Positions 23,218-36,031 are shown, counted from the stretch's first letter. The stretch is 64,000 nt of DNA from Axinella damicornis (GCA_963931865.1 OZ007510.1:4978407-5042406); one strand, 5' to 3'. A program made the numbers and translations. Notes: a model not told the origin generated them from the sequence alone.

Positions 23218-25239
23218 GCGTGTGGGGGGTTCAAGCACCAACGTAGCAATAAACATGTTAGCTCTAGATGAGTCCACATTGTTTTTGTAAGGTGTAGTGA
23301 GGGGATTATACTGTTGCACTGGATTACTGAGAACTATATTATACATGTACTTGCACTTGCAGTCCTACTAATTGATCTTGAGCACTCTGTTGTACGCGGC
23401 GGGCCACGATAATGGCCCTACAGCGATTTGAACGGTTAGCTTTATAATTATGCACTTGCAAAGGTGATTATGACCATTTGGTGTTGTCCACAGTGTGTGT
23501 ACAGATATCGTAATGTGACCATCAGACGTTCGAATCCCAAAGGATGCATGAACGTTTTTCTTTTGGTTTTTCTAATCATTAATTATTGTGCATTTCCTGC
23601 TTAACTCTTTAGGGGCCAAATTCTTTCTCTAGGTCATTTTCAGTCTATAGAACACTTAAACATACCCTAATTTCTGTTCCCTGGCATTGAAACTGCTCAC
23701 ACAGGTAATACTGAGCGTGACTTAACCACACCCACCAATTAACGAGCTTGCAATCAAGCCTCCCGAGAAATGCCTGAAAAACGGGCGATGTATGCTGGAA
23801 ATGGAGGCCCTACAAGGCAAGACAGCTACTTCTAAGTCCAGTTATGCCAAAAACGGCGGAAATGGCCCTCCCAGTGCCGACCAAGACCTTTCTATCGCGG
23901 AGCCCAGACACGGCCATGCTGTTTGCACCCTCCAGGTGCACCCACCCACCTCCCCCTGTCCCGCTCTTTCTGCTGTCGCAGAACCTATCTCCCAAGGACA
24001 TTGCCGGAAGTCACATGATGAAGCTGAAAGTATTATGACTACATTTGGCGCTATGGGCCCTAAAGGGCTAACTTTCTCTTTCCAGAAGATCACATTGTGG
24101 CTATAGACCTACGTAGTGATTCACATGTCCATCATACACCGAACCCGTCATACCAAACTTCCATCTATTCAACAGCTCAAAACAAATGGCAAAATTCACA
24201 ACGAAGCTTCAAAGTTCAAACCTATGTCAGTAACCCATCTAAACAACCGTATACCATAATATAAACAAACACTTACTGCTCAACCTGTGATCATGAGTAA
24301 CTTACAGATTAGCACTTTAACCAGCAGAGGAACAGATCAGTCATTTCAGTAAGTGTGTTTACATGAAAGTCAATGTTATGCATTCTAAAATAATTGTATT
24401 TTCTGGTGAACACTTGAAGTTGGAGTGGGAATGGCACGGAGAATGAAGCTAGGAAGATTATCCTGCAGCAACTGATATTGTTATTCCACCAGGGTTAACA
24501 TTCCATGCATAATTATGTCACTTGTCTATAGGGAGCATTTGTTATGGGATATGCCATATCATATGCCGTATCCGATACGGGTCAGAGTGCTTGCCCTACC
24601 GGCTAACCACCTGCTGATAACTCCATGTCAGCTGAGACAAAATTGAGGTCATAGTATGGGTGTGTATGCATGTGACAGTCTGCTAGACTTCCTCCTGGCA
24701 GACCTTTGGCAACTTACAAAGATGCAATTTGTAGGGGGGTCTGGGGGCATGCCCCCCAGAAAATTTTGAGCCTTCTGAGAGTGGTTCTGAGGCACTCTGA
24801 GACAATTTTGAGGTATTAGTATGGAAATGCTATGCAGTGTAACATGAAACGGTACAAAGCACACAGGTGTAGCTACATGCTGCAGTTCCTGACACTACTT
24901 TTACTGAATTAATTTTCAGAAATTTGGGGGGGGGGGGGAATCTTCCCCCACCTAGTAGATAGAACCCTGGAGCCTACAGCTGTCAGCTACGTACACGAAG
25001 GCTATATGCAGTTTGTCAGCTGTGAAGGAACAACTGCTGCACATCAACATAGTTGACAGGACAGGATTATAGCAAATGAAATACCTGACACTGTGGTAGG
25101 AAGGATAGAATACAATGATGTGCATGTAGAGACTTACATACTACATACCATGATACAATAATACCAATTGAAGCCTGTAAATCTTCTCAGTACTAGCTAT
25201 ACAGTATAAAGTGCAATGCATTTCGAGTGTTCCGTGCAG
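23218..25239. other. Intergenic region, no gene seen
   Basis: About 2 kb between convergent genes. It has a G-run/C-run palindrome at 24733-24770 and a poly-G tract near 24927-24938. Reading frames are short and lack splice signals. Nothing else recognised. Confidence 0.5.
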
Positions 25240-28200
25240 TCACTTCTGATCGCCTCTTGTGTGGTGGAAGTGGTAGAGGAGGTAGACAATGAAGGTCACA
25301 ATGCCAAAGATAATGGTGGTTGTAGTTACAACACTGAACCGTGCAGCCTTCACTAGTGGAACTGTGTCAATGTATACCTATGATAGGTGGTGGTGGATAA
25401 GACCACATTCAGTTGTGAATTCACAATGTAGAGCTACGTACATAGATTGTAGCTTACAGTGAATTGTGTTTCGAATTTGCAGAAAGAATGGTTCCCAACA
25501 AGAGAGCCTTTGAAGTGGTACAAACCAGGTCCCTGCATGTGAAAAAGTAGGCGTTCCAGTTCAGGCATGTTACCGTCACATCATGCAGTCTTCATTCCAA
25601 GATGTCACTTACTTGGAAGCTTAGAGTCATGGATCCCTCTGGATTGTTATTGACATCATCAGCTTGACCTGCTCACACAAATATATAGATTATAGCTTCC
25701 ATTTGTGCTGACTCTTTCATGATCAGCTAGCTGAAATAACTGCACTATCGTATGGCATTTGAATAGTATACTTGTGTTCCCAATCATCAGGGAGGACCTA
25801 ACTTGCTAGACTGACTTACCTATTACCATAAAATCAGTACGGTTGTTGAGCTCTTCAATTTGGAGAGGGATTTGCACTGGTGCTGCAGTCCCATTGTTTA
25901 GGTGGATGATGAACTGCAGTGGGAAATTCTCCTGCAGCGAGTGCCTGTATACCTGTGAAGATGCAAGCTAAGCAGTTGCTGAGAATTGGGTAGCATGTCA
26001 ACAGAAAATGTTGACAGATGTAAAGCAAAATTTAATGTGTTTAATAATGCTAACCCTTTGAATGCAGTCACTCAATGCGATGTCTGTGGACATTTCCATC
26101 TCCGGAGAACAGTTACACTCCGATCTGCATGGTGATATAGTATGCAGCCATACCAACTGATACTGCATGGACTGCACAATTGGAGCATTTCACCTGGTTC
26201 TGCTGCCACTGCACTGTTTGAACTGTGTTATTCCCTGTAGTGTATACGCATCCAGTGAAAGATGGTCAGTGGTTTGTTCGATCCCCATGCACCAATACAC
26301 ACTCACCTTTGAGATGCTGTATTGTGTGTTCATCAGTGGAAGCCGTGGGTCAACATTATAGACGTGGGGTGAGAGGGAAATGGCAGATCCCATCCGGGAA
26401 CCAGGGCGGTAATTTACCTTAGACAAGAATGGGAGACTAACCCTCACATTGTTACAGTAAACTAGGACCGTGAGTATAGCTAGCAACACCACATGCACTT
26501 ACTGGTAGTTCAAAGACATGTTCTTCAGTTACAGGTTCAGGGTAGATGAACTTCAGGTATTTGTTGGAGGGACAGGCTGCATGAAGTCAATTGGTCATTG
26601 TACTTATGGAACAATTCACCTTCTGCCAACCCACATCCAATGCAGAAATGGAACTGGATGTGGGATGGACAGAGAGGCTGTAAGGCCAGACCAAATCAAT
26701 TTCAAGTTGTTGCTCAGGTTGGTTGCACTAATTTTGCCCTCATCCAGGATATACCCCCCACTTTCAACAGTATAACCATCCACTCCATTGTTTTGCAGTG
26801 ATACATGAACTCCACCCATGCACTTGTGCAACAACACTTTGAATTTGGTATTGATGCTTTGCGAGAATGGGTCATCTACGATTGACTTACACGTGGAAAC
26901 AACAGTTGTCAGAGCACACTGCTTGCATGTGAGTGAACAGTGCAACAGTTGAAACGTCACCGTTGACACAGCCTGCATGCATGGATACAATATAATGCAC
27001 ATGAATGCCAGTGTGGAAATAAACAGGCACGTCGGATCTTACAGCGGTACTGGAGTTTCTTATCCAAACGTGCAGGCCCACAGTACTTCTGCTTAGACGA
27101 TGGCTCCTCGTGGTGTGGGCATCAAACAGCTCTGGGTTTCCCTGCAGTTGTCAATGATGCACATTCAATATTGACATGGGGAAGTGCTATAATATTTACC
27201 AGTGTCACTGAAACATCCCAGAAATGCTTCGGAATGTGGTAGATGACATCCACTAATATTTCACCTGGAGAGACACCACCACAAACTGTAAATTGCACTC
27301 ATTATGAATAAAGTATGTGCATGGTGGTATATTCACATTAAACAGCTACGTAACTATATCTGCCATGTACCTGGATCAACCAGGATGGAGTCCACCTCAA
27401 GTTCAATATGATCACCCACATCAAGTTCCTGAAGGAGTAACTATTATGGCTGACAACACCATGCACACAAGTCTGAGCATTTACACACTTACATGAACTG
27501 GTTTGTCAAATCCTTTTCTTGGTTGCAGCCGAAGCCAGCATGTTCCTTCTTGCAGTGTCCACTCTATAATTTATAGCGTATACACATAACTTAGGAAGTT
27601 GAAACAAGATAGATAGTGCACTGATTTGAATTCACCTGAATTCAAGGAAATTTCAGGATCTATGTCTTGGAACGTAGTCACAAATGGAGTCCCGTCCACC
27701 ACCACACCTTCAGTCGTACTGAACAATATTAGTTTTGGAAACGGTGGGGTAATCTCCCTCTACACTATACGTGATGTAGTGAATATCACCTTCCTTTTAT
27801 AGAGAGCCCTATAGCACTTCTGTCCGCACACAGAGTAGTGTTCCCAACATCATAGAGGTACAGCAGGTGTGGGTCAACCGGAAGTCCATCGCAGAAGTAA
27901 GAGATATCCTGTTGCAATACAATATCATTTGCTTGGGTGATAAGCTGTAGTGGCAGGGAGTTTGAGTACTATGTATATACAGAAGAAACTTTGTGACGGA
28001 TATGGATGTACATGTACCTTCAGTAGAGAGAACACAGGTATAGCAGCAGTCTCAGGTATGCCCTACGTACACAGGGTTAATAGAGATAATTACTAGTCAC
28101 TGCATGATCTCATATCTGGTAGCTGGGCACAAGGTGACAAGGGTCGTATGATATATGCATTAGCAGTCATCTAGTACTACAGTGGAATCTCCGATAAACC

Positions 28201-31200
28201 TCCAACCTCTATGTTGGGCACTCATTACACAATACCGTAGTCGCTCATTATTAGGCGCATGCACCTAGGAAGGAAATATATTATGCATCTATAACTGAGA
28301 TGCACCTATATACGAGATGCACTTAATTTAGAATTACATTCCTCAAATAGAAAGTGTGCTTCATTTCAAGACTTCCACACTTAATAAGTTATCGAGTAAC
28401 TGGGACGAGAGTCGAACCTGCGCCTAACACCGAACATGCCTCAATATGTGAACTGCACTTAATACCGCATGACTATACGGAACTTTAGTGTATATTATTT
28501 GACCTCCCTATATATAGAGGAGGTCCCAATTAATGTGCCCCTTATATATAGTAGTGATGGTTACGTGACTTACATACCTGATCACTGGTGATCATTGCAT
28601 TCAGTATTCCTGCAGAGTCAAACACTAGCTCTGTAACATTTGGACGAAGACACAGCACATCCAATTGTGCAACTCGTGAGGACCCAGGCCTGCCATAGAA
28701 CACCTTCCCAGTGCTTGTGAGAAATGCAAGAGTCTGGGAGGTAAGTGCAAACTTGATCACTGCTTCTCCAAGTGGGAGGGGGAAGAGAGAGTAGAACGTG
28801 TGGCCCCCATTAATAGATGTCCAGATCTAAAGTGGTATATAGGAGAAGATCTAGTGAGTCCATGCACAGAAGGTTACTGGTTAGTGTTTACTTGCTTACC
28901 CCATTTCCCACCAGAAATGTCACTGATGTAGATGGATGGTAATGGATGCTCGTCGGAAGGAACTCCCCTGGTAACAGAAACCCAGAATTCAGTGGCTGGC
29001 CCACTTCATCCAGGACATATACCATGGTCACCTGAACGTGTGTTTTGATACAAAATGATTGTTCACATATGCAAAATGATCGCCCATACAAATTCTAGCT
29101 TCGTTCCTAGGCCTTGTTGAAGGATTTGTTTCCTATGGCCTACGAATGAGGCTGCAGGGGCAATTGAAGCTTAAGGATTACACACAAGATCTAGTGCAAA
29201 CTGCATAATTCAATATCTCACAGAGTTGTTGGACACCACTGAAAGAATCGTACGCCTCTGGATATCGTAAGCAATGTTTGCAAGTTCCCTTCCACAGTCA
29301 GAGTTACAGGTAGGACTGCTGGACAAGGGTTGCCACAGTTGGAAGGGAGGTACAGCCACATACACCTGCAAAATTAAGTTGTTCACATCACACTCAAAGT
29401 ACATGTACAGTCTTTGGGAGTAGCCTAGGAGGGCAGCTCTACCTGTGAGTTTTGGGTAGACAGTGTGGAATTTGCTGTCAGAAAGACCTGCTCTGTATCA
29501 TAGGATAATTAATTAACAATCACGTACGTATCATCAATCCATCAATCATCAATCATGCAATACTTGCAGATAGCACATGGAATAGTGCAACACCTTGCAT
29601 TGCAGGATGAGGCTCAGTCAAAATGGCCAGTATACAATTAGTGTAGAAATACAGTGGGCTGATAGCATACCGTACATTGCACCTACCTGATGACACAGGA
29701 AGATACTGGCAAAGCATAGTGTATTGTTTGATGAAGTGTGCTCCCTGCATATGTGGGTAACATGTAATGTGGGTATACACTCATGGAACAAGAATAGGTT
29801 CTCCCTGTGAGTCACATAACAATCAAACTCCAACCTGCACTGAAAATGGTAGAACATCTGTTGGTGAAAGGGCTGGAGATACCTGCATGTATATGGCATG
29901 CTCAATACCTGCAAGAAGCTGGAGGCTAGGCACATAGTTCGATCATCAACCTACCCCTGGGCCGCCTGACACCAGTAATCCATCTGATGTGAGGACGAGC
30001 AGGTGTGTATACGTCAGTGCAACATCCAGAATGGTCAGGGCAGAGCACTGGGCCACATATGATAGTGGGACCTTCAGTAAAGAAGTTCAAAGCATCATTA
30101 TTAGAGAATGTGGACGTGACCTTTATACTGAATACCATGTTGCAGAGATGGCGAGAGGTACCATTCACAGCACTTCTATACATGTTCTCTGTGAAGGTGA
30201 CCCAAGGGCCTGCGTACAATGTAAGCAGTGCAAGCCTTGTTCACTCATGCACATAATACAAGCACAACCACCCAAGCTAGTACACATACCAACAGCAATC
30301 ACTGCTATTTCTGGGTGGCATTGCAGATGGGAGGTGAGGGGGGCCACACTACCCACAGCTGCATGGCTGCTGGAATTGGTGAATATTTCACTTGTGGTAT
30401 TGGCCAGTCCTGATATCCACTGTAGTATTGGCACTGCATCCATATTATTACATGTGTGTGCGTGTGTGGATATATAAGGTTGTGGTGCAAGCAGCTGGCG
30501 GGAGTTGAGATATAGAAGCAACACTCACTATACACAATTGAGTATGTATCATAGTGATATACATGCTAATTCCAATAGGAGAATGTGTTACACCTGTGGA
30601 GGCCACCAAAAGCATTCCATGCCACCTTTCCACCTGGCAATGCCCTACATTTGCCGACATCTGAATATCAACAGAGCACTCCATGCCTACATATAGAGAA
30701 TGTACATCTGTCATACACAGCGTATACCTTCGCGTATATACGTAGTAGCTATATCTGTATAATATGTGCATGTGAATGATAATAATAGCCTACCGCAATT
30801 TTCAAAAACTTCATTCCCCAAATGCAGCAACCACGAGTGCCGATCCTGCTTAGGAAAGGGACTAAGTAAATTTATGCTGTTGGAGGCATAATGAATGTCG
30901 CATACTTACTGGAATCCATTCCACGGTTAGAAAGATCTCTTGATCTGTTCCATTTTTGACTGTTACAACTGGTACTGCTCCAAGAGATGCCTGTTTGAAG
31001 GATATTTCTTCCGAAGCTGATAGGTGCAGTGCATAAGGTCGTATCTGTAACCAGACTCTCTGTACCAAGGTCAGTGAGTACACATAATAAACATTCATCG
31101 GATACTAAATGTTTTACAGTTACTCATTTACAGGGTATTTCTCTCTCACAACAATCACTCTTCTGAGAGGGGAAAAGTCTTCATCGTACAAAGCCAGGTG

Positions 31201-32746
31201 ACAGCAGTCTGTAAGTGATAACAGGATGAAAAACCAACCTCAGTACTAGTATACCCATCACTGATATGCAACTATAGGAGTTCAATCAGCTTTGGTGTCC
31301 AGATCAAATTGATAAAGATCTGTACAGAGTGACCATGATCATGCATGCACATGCTTTACCAGGTACATGTGCATAGCAGTTTGCAATATGTGTGCATATG
31401 GCGAGAAAGTATGACAGTGAAGAGGTAGCTAACTAGTTACATAGTAGCTCCTGGCTACTTACTCTCTCTCTGCTGCACCTCCACAGCAACCAGAATCGAT
31501 CCATTGCCAGTGGGAGTTACACTTCCATTCACCACCTCCGCCATTCTTATCTCTAACTCGTGTTTTCCAGGATCAGATAGCATGAATTCTATCTTGAAGC
31601 AGTTCATATTGTCAAGGGGACTTACGGCAATGGTTAGGCCACTCATTGTTACCGCAGCAGACAATGTATGCAGGTCGGTTGTGTTTGCGTACAAAGGTGT
31701 AAAGCATCCTTCTGCTGTGATACCTGTACATAGAATCAAGACTGTTGCTCTGCAAACACTGTAGTTGTATAGCAACGATCAATGAATGGAGCACTATGAC
31801 AAAACTAGTCTTGCAAACCAGCCCTTCACGGAGGGTCTGGTGACTTTGAATGTACCGCTACAGTACCGGTACCGAAGTGGTTTTCAAAGCTTGCGTCTGA
31901 TTTGGTTTACTTAAGTGATGTGAGTTAGAATTATCATAGCACAATAGTTAGGGCATGGTTAGGTGACATTAATAGCCAATAGAGCGGCTGCATTGACGCC
32001 AAAAAACATGTGACCGAGTACTTCCGCATGGCAAAAGAACATGGAGTTCAATGGCAGCTGGACGGAAACTACTAGCTCACTTGCACTCGAGGTTGTCTAA
32101 CTGCTCGATCTAATCGGCATGGTAACTGCACTACAGCGACAGTCAACACAGTAGTACTTTCTAAGTTCCGAGCTGCTTGTGTTTCTAAAATCACTGTAGA
32201 AATTGTTACTTTCTTGCCATGCAGTTTTATGAAATTAAAGGAACGGAATATAACGGAGGGTGTTTCGGTTGTTTTATGGCCGGTGGCGTCAAACACAGCC
32301 GCTCTATGTGCAATTAAATTTCTGTAGAAGAGACTGTGTACCATCAACACATTGCTATCCAGTGGAATTTAATCATGGCCCAGTGAGCACGTACAAGGGG
32401 AACATTGTATGTATTGAGGTTGCGCTGTATTGTTTGTTCGTACAATCTGGTGGAAGTATTCTGTCATGTGATAGAATACTGCTATCTGATTGGGCCGCAC
32501 TGTCCAGGACAACAATAGTATATTCAAACCTTTCCCCCTCTCTGATCCGTGAGACTAGGACAAAACATACTCACTTTCATTGGCATTGATCCAAGTTCCC
32601 TCTCCGTGGACGGTGTTATATAGCAGAAGCTGCTCTACTTGCAGCTGCTGGAAGTCAGTGTCAGCAGAACATGGAAACAAAGGAAGCAGCATCACTATCA
32701 GCGTGAGTAGTAGCAGCAGTTTAACAACCACTACTGGCACCAGCAT
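25240..32746 (-). CDS. CatSper auxiliary subunit-like type I membrane protein
   Basis: About 30 small exons, most joining in phase: 32746-32575, 31723-31463, 31208-31132, 31044-30910, 30848-30794, 30686-30594, 30433-30290, 30209-29955, 29908-29835, 29744-29687, 29492-29443, 29365-29222, 29031-28900, 28826-28578, 28062-28018, 27908-27790, 27718-27636, 27563-27493, 27428-27371, 27264-27200, 27141-27043, 26972-26620, then weaker ones to 25381-25240. It has a signal peptide (VVVVKLLLLLTLIVMLLPLF), a long Cys-rich ectodomain with propeller-like blades (IWTSINGGHTFYSLFPLP), a HSFCKFETQF segment, one membrane helix (TTTTIIFGIVTFIVYLL) and a short basic tail. This matches the beta/gamma/delta/epsilon subunits of the sperm CatSper channel; which one is unclear. 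Phases between 26620 and about 26056 do not close in my reading, so an exon edge is wrong or a frameshift exists. Confidence 0.6.
31981..32307 (-). mobile_element. MITE-like dispersed repeat, copy B
   Basis: About 330 bp in the first CatSper-gene intron, with inverted ends AGAGCGGCTGCATTGACGCC and its near-complement GGCGTCAAACACAGCCGCTCT. Its minus strand aligns along the whole length with 3030-3320 (shared blocks such as CATGGCAAGAAAGTA and GTTACCATGCCGATTAGATC). No transposase. Confidence 0.7.
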
Positions 32747-32949
32747 GTTGACTTCAGACTTGTGGCTGTGGAGTCGCAACTCAAGAAGTGGACTGCAGCT
32801 GCTGCCTATGGCTGGCCGACCTAGCACCTAGACGCGCACGGCGCCAAAATTGCGAGGGGCGCGGCCAGACTAGCTCTGGGGGAGGGGCTGCCCAAACTTC
32901 CGCGGTCCGCATAATTGAACTTCTGTTTACGTTACTTCGTTGATAAAGT
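32747..32949. promoter_or_regulatory. Shared upstream region of CatSper-like and PAQR genes
   Basis: About 200 bp between the start codons of two divergent genes (32746 on minus, 32950 on plus). GC-rich around 32830-32890. A possible earlier in-frame CatSper-gene ATG lies at 32827, which would shrink it to 122 bp; I preferred 32746 because it puts the hydrophobic signal segment at the N-terminus. Confidence 0.4.
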
Positions 32950-34053
32950 ATGTGTCCAATAAAGCCAGCAGGTAATAGAAAAGTGGGCGAAAGCGGCGAA
33001 ATCTCCCACCAAAAGTGTTCCGAGGCGATGTGGGAGGGGAAGTTAAGTGTCTTTTGGAGATTGTTTACAAAGAAGTACGTGTCAGTTGATTCAGTACCCG
33101 AGCAGTACAAAGAGCGGTTCCTTCACACCGGGTACAGACAGCCGAATTCTTCGTTCCTGGACTGCATTGTGAGTGCATTTCGCCTCAACAACGAAACGTT
33201 CAACGTCTGGACTCACTTTGTTCCTTTTGTACTCCTATCAGTCTACTTTTCGAGAACATTTCCGGTGAAGGTATGGCCCCTTCATACGATGGATCACGTA
33301 TATTACCCACTGATGTCCTTGGAGATATCAATTTGTGCTTTCCTGCTATGCAGCAGCATGGCTCACCTCTTTAACTGCATGACGCCACGAATCCGGCACG
33401 TCTGTTTCTACTTTGATTATGCTGCCATCTCCATGTATGGAATTGGAGGTGCTTCTAGCACCTTTTACTATCTGAGACCTTTTCACAGCAGCTTTATCTT
33501 ATTCGATTCACCCAACCTCTTCATGGCAATATCATGTCTTTGCTCACTCCAGGCTTGCTACTTTTCGTGTGCCTCTCGACACCAGTGGGAAGGGAGCAAA
33601 TATGTCGTGAGGACGCTGGCATACACACTCCCCTTCACATTCGGCAACCTGCCGACGTACTACAGGTTCTTAGAGTGTGGGATTAGTGGTGAAGAATGCT
33701 CATATACTTTGACATACTGTTTTCTTGGATGGGTATGCTACTTGGTGTCTGCCTTTTTGAATGCAACAAGAGTGCCAGAGAGATGCTTCCCTCGGACATT
33801 TGACATCATAGGACACAATCACCAATGGGTACACATCATAACACTTTGTGGGACGCTAGCTCACGTTGTTGCTGTGATGAACGGTCTAACTGAAAGGAGA
33901 CACGAACTGGAGAAGCGAAGAGACGAGATAACATTTGCCGCTTCATTGGGTTTAGCAATTACAACTCTAGCAGTGACATCCATCATGGCCATTTGGTTTG
34001 GAACGCAACTTACAACCAATGGACACCACAAGACAAAACAAAAAGCCTCATAA
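32950..34053 (+). CDS. Membrane progestin receptor-type PAQR protein
   Basis: A single uninterrupted 367-codon frame, in contrast to its many-exon neighbours. It has the progestin and adipoQ receptor (HlyIII-like) fold: a cytosolic N-terminus with VPEQYKERFLHTGYRQP, then NNETFNVWTHFVPF before the first helix, the conserved SSMAHLFNCMT (Ser-x3-His) at the end of helix 2, FDYAAISMYGIGGA at helix 3, and GHNHQWVHII (His-x3-His) near helix 7. Seven to eight hydrophobic segments are visible, with a Lys-rich C-tail. The three polar motifs are the putative zinc-dependent hydrolase residues of the family. The long form with an N-terminal amphipathic part suits the PAQR5-8 (mPR) branch. Lack of introns may mean an old retrocopy or lineage-specific intron loss. 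Confidence 0.9.
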   Translation: MCPIKPAGNRKVGESGEISHQKCSEAMWEGKLSVFWRLFTKKYVSVDSVPEQYKERFLHTGYRQPNSSFLDCIVSAFRLNNETFNVWTHFVPFVLLSVYFSRTFPVKVWPLHTMDHVYYPLMSLEISICAFLLCSSMAHLFNCMTPRIRHVCFYFDYAAISMYGIGGASSTFYYLRPFHSSFILFDSPNLFMAISCLCSLQACYFSCASRHQWEGSKYVVRTLAYTLPFTFGNLPTYYRFLECGISGEECSYTLTYCFLGWVCYLVSAFLNATRVPERCFPRTFDIIGHNHQWVHIITLCGTLAHVVAVMNGLTERRHELEKRRDEITFAASLGLAITTLAVTSIMAIWFGTQLTTNGHHKTKQKAS

Positions 34054-34174
34054 AATGGCCCAAATTACTGAAGTGTTACCAAAGCTCTCTCCAAACTGTC
34101 TCATTTGTTGAACCATCCATTAATTTATTATAATTTGTTGCCAATAATGATAATTATATAGTGTCGTACGTGTA

Positions 34175-35770
34175 TTAATCAGGTGGAATGTTTTGTGGGA
34201 GGCAGAAATTGTAAAAGGAAGCAGTTTCAAAGAGTTCCAGGCCATGCCACTTGACATACCCTTCTCTGAGTACCTGGGTTTCATCTGCTGGTCCTTGGTA
34301 ATGTGGGTCCTGCAGATGGAAGTCGTGAGGATGTAGCTTCATCCCCAGGCCCCCGCCCATCCACCATTTCGTCGCTTGCCCGTACTGCAAGTGACGGAAA
34401 GCTGGGAGGGGCCTGGGAATGAGGCTAATGAGGATGTGCATGGCTTTCATAGCATCTGGATGATTGACTTGTGCTCATACTGTCATACAGGAATCAGTGG
34501 TACCAGATCTCACCCCATCCCTTGAGAAAGAAGGGAGATGTGGGAGGGTCTGGGCAAATTAATGTACAACGTGCTGATCTAGGCTCGTTTAATTGTGAGA
34601 CTATGAATGGAAAATAATTGTCACAGAACTAATTAGCAGCACGCAAACAAAAATCCTTACAGCAATGAGTAATAGCGCATTCTCTGGAAGTGAAGGGTCA
34701 GTGAAAACTCCAATCAAAGTCTTGGAAGCTGCATCCATGTTTCCACCTGATGGTACACATTGATATGCAGTATCTGGGTACAGCTGCAGTGCACTCTGTT
34801 ATACTACACCATACATCGTGTCTAGCAGCAGTGTTGTTTTACAAATTTACACTCCTGGTATAAAAAATTATGCCATGCTATACAACGCCATTCATAATTA
34901 ACTCCTGGGCTCTGTGGAGGATCTGGAGAGAAAGTAAGTATACCAGCGGGTAGTGGCTGGGTGGGCTGAAGGCAGAAACATATAATGGGCGTTCACAGGC
35001 TCACCGTGGTTGCATGCTGGTTTTCTGTACACCTCAAAAATCAGCTAAACGACTTTAGCAAGAAATGATACAGCCATGAATGGAGTGCCTGCCACCTTAA
35101 ATTAGTACTCAGAACATTGTAAAACAACACTGCATAGCAGATGTCCACTGTGCAAACACTGCAAAGTTTAGTACCCCACACAAAACTGATGAATAGCTCA
35201 AGATGGGACAGTTAACCACACAATAACAGGGAATTACCACTGACCTATCATTACTGGAGCTCCAACAGTTCTAAAGTGCTCACTCAGAATCGAAACTTGA
35301 TGCATGACATCACTTCCTGAGCTCACATGGATGATCTTGCAAGGAACCTAGCCAGTGCAATGGAAGTCATTGCAATTTACTTTGGGAATTGAACTGTCAA
35401 TAGAGTTTGTCAGTCTTCATTTCGTTTGCGAGTCTTCATGTCACTAGCAGTACAGAGCTATATAGGTATAATGTGAAAACCACCTGCAAAAACGGATTAC
35501 CCATCAGACATACCCCAAACAGCTGATCCAGCACTATACACACTTCGTAAGATCCAATCCACTCCTTGGAACCCACAAAAGATGCTGGCTTGTCTCCTGC
35601 TTCCACAAGAGCTTCCTGGATTCTGTGGAGACTTGGAACTGCCGACTGTTGGGGTTTAGAGTCCTTGGCTCTGCTATTTCTTTCACTGGTGCCAACCCAG
35701 GAGCATATTGACTGCAGGCTCCGATATCCGCACCCCCATCCCTGCATATCGTAATGGTGCGAGTCATGAG
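34175..35770 (-). CDS. UFSP2: UFM1-specific protease (UFSP1/UFSP2) catalytic domain
   Basis: Cysteine protease that matures UFM1 and removes it from targets. Exons: about 35770-35514, 35335-35245, 34746-34661, 34309-34175, in phase. Family landmarks: [15 protein letters not shown] with the nucleophile Cys, [41 protein letters not shown], and LIADPHYQG with the catalytic Asp and His; the end is [13 protein letters not shown]. Only the catalytic domain (about 175 residues) is clear. No N-terminal UFSP2 extension was found upstream, so a short UFSP1-like protein or an unseen 5' exon is possible. The open frame continues upstream to an ATG at 35855 straight through a MITE (35783-35835). Its first exon contains the Tyr-rich HHYDMQ just before the GWGC motif. 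Confidence 0.88.
34334..34427. mobile_element. Fold-back MITE, 94 bp
   Basis: TAGCTTCATCCCCAGGCCCC and the inverse ending GGCCTGGGAATGAGGCTA. Flanks GTGAGGATG (34325-34333) and ATGAGGATG (34428-34436) match at 8 of 9. It lies only about 25 bp from the last UFSP exon, in its upstream intron. Confidence 0.85.
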
Positions 35771-35782
35771 AATGCACAACAG

Positions 35783-35835
35783 TAGTCTCTGTGTCCAGAC
35801 CCTTCCGTGCGTATGAGGGTCTGGAAACGAGACTA
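35783..35835. mobile_element. Fold-back MITE, 53 bp, next to UFSP first exon
   Basis: TAGTCTCTGTGTCCAGACCC and GGGTCTGGAAACGAGACTA as inverted ends. Flanks GCACAACAG (35774-35782) and GCATCACAG (35836-35844) match at 7 of 9. Confidence 0.8.
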
Positions 35836-35966
35836 GCATCACAGTTAATTGTCACTCTACTTCAGTATGAAAATAATTATGCATTCCTATAGACAATACA
35901 GTTCTCAATGCAGGCTTAGACTGTGAAGCCACATCTTGCAATTCAGTTGATCAGCTAGGCCTAGTC

Positions 35967-36022
35967 TAGCCTCGTTCCCAGGCCGTTTTGGGAGGGAGAA
36001 AAACGGCCTGGGAACGAGGCTA
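35967..36022. mobile_element. Fold-back MITE, 56 bp, TSD GGCCTAGTC
   Basis: TAGCCTCGTTCCCAGGCCGT and the perfect inverse ending GGCCTGGGAACGAGGCTA; the stem of about 23 bp is nearly the whole element. Exact 9-bp repeats GGCCTAGTC at 35958-35966 and 36023-36031. Confidence 0.92.
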
Positions 36023-36031
36023 GGCCTAGTC

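Noticed and set aside
31805..31850. Another fold-back MITE (TAGTCTTGCAAACCAGCCC)
   Set aside because: Only one end was found; no inverted partner or target duplication could be located.
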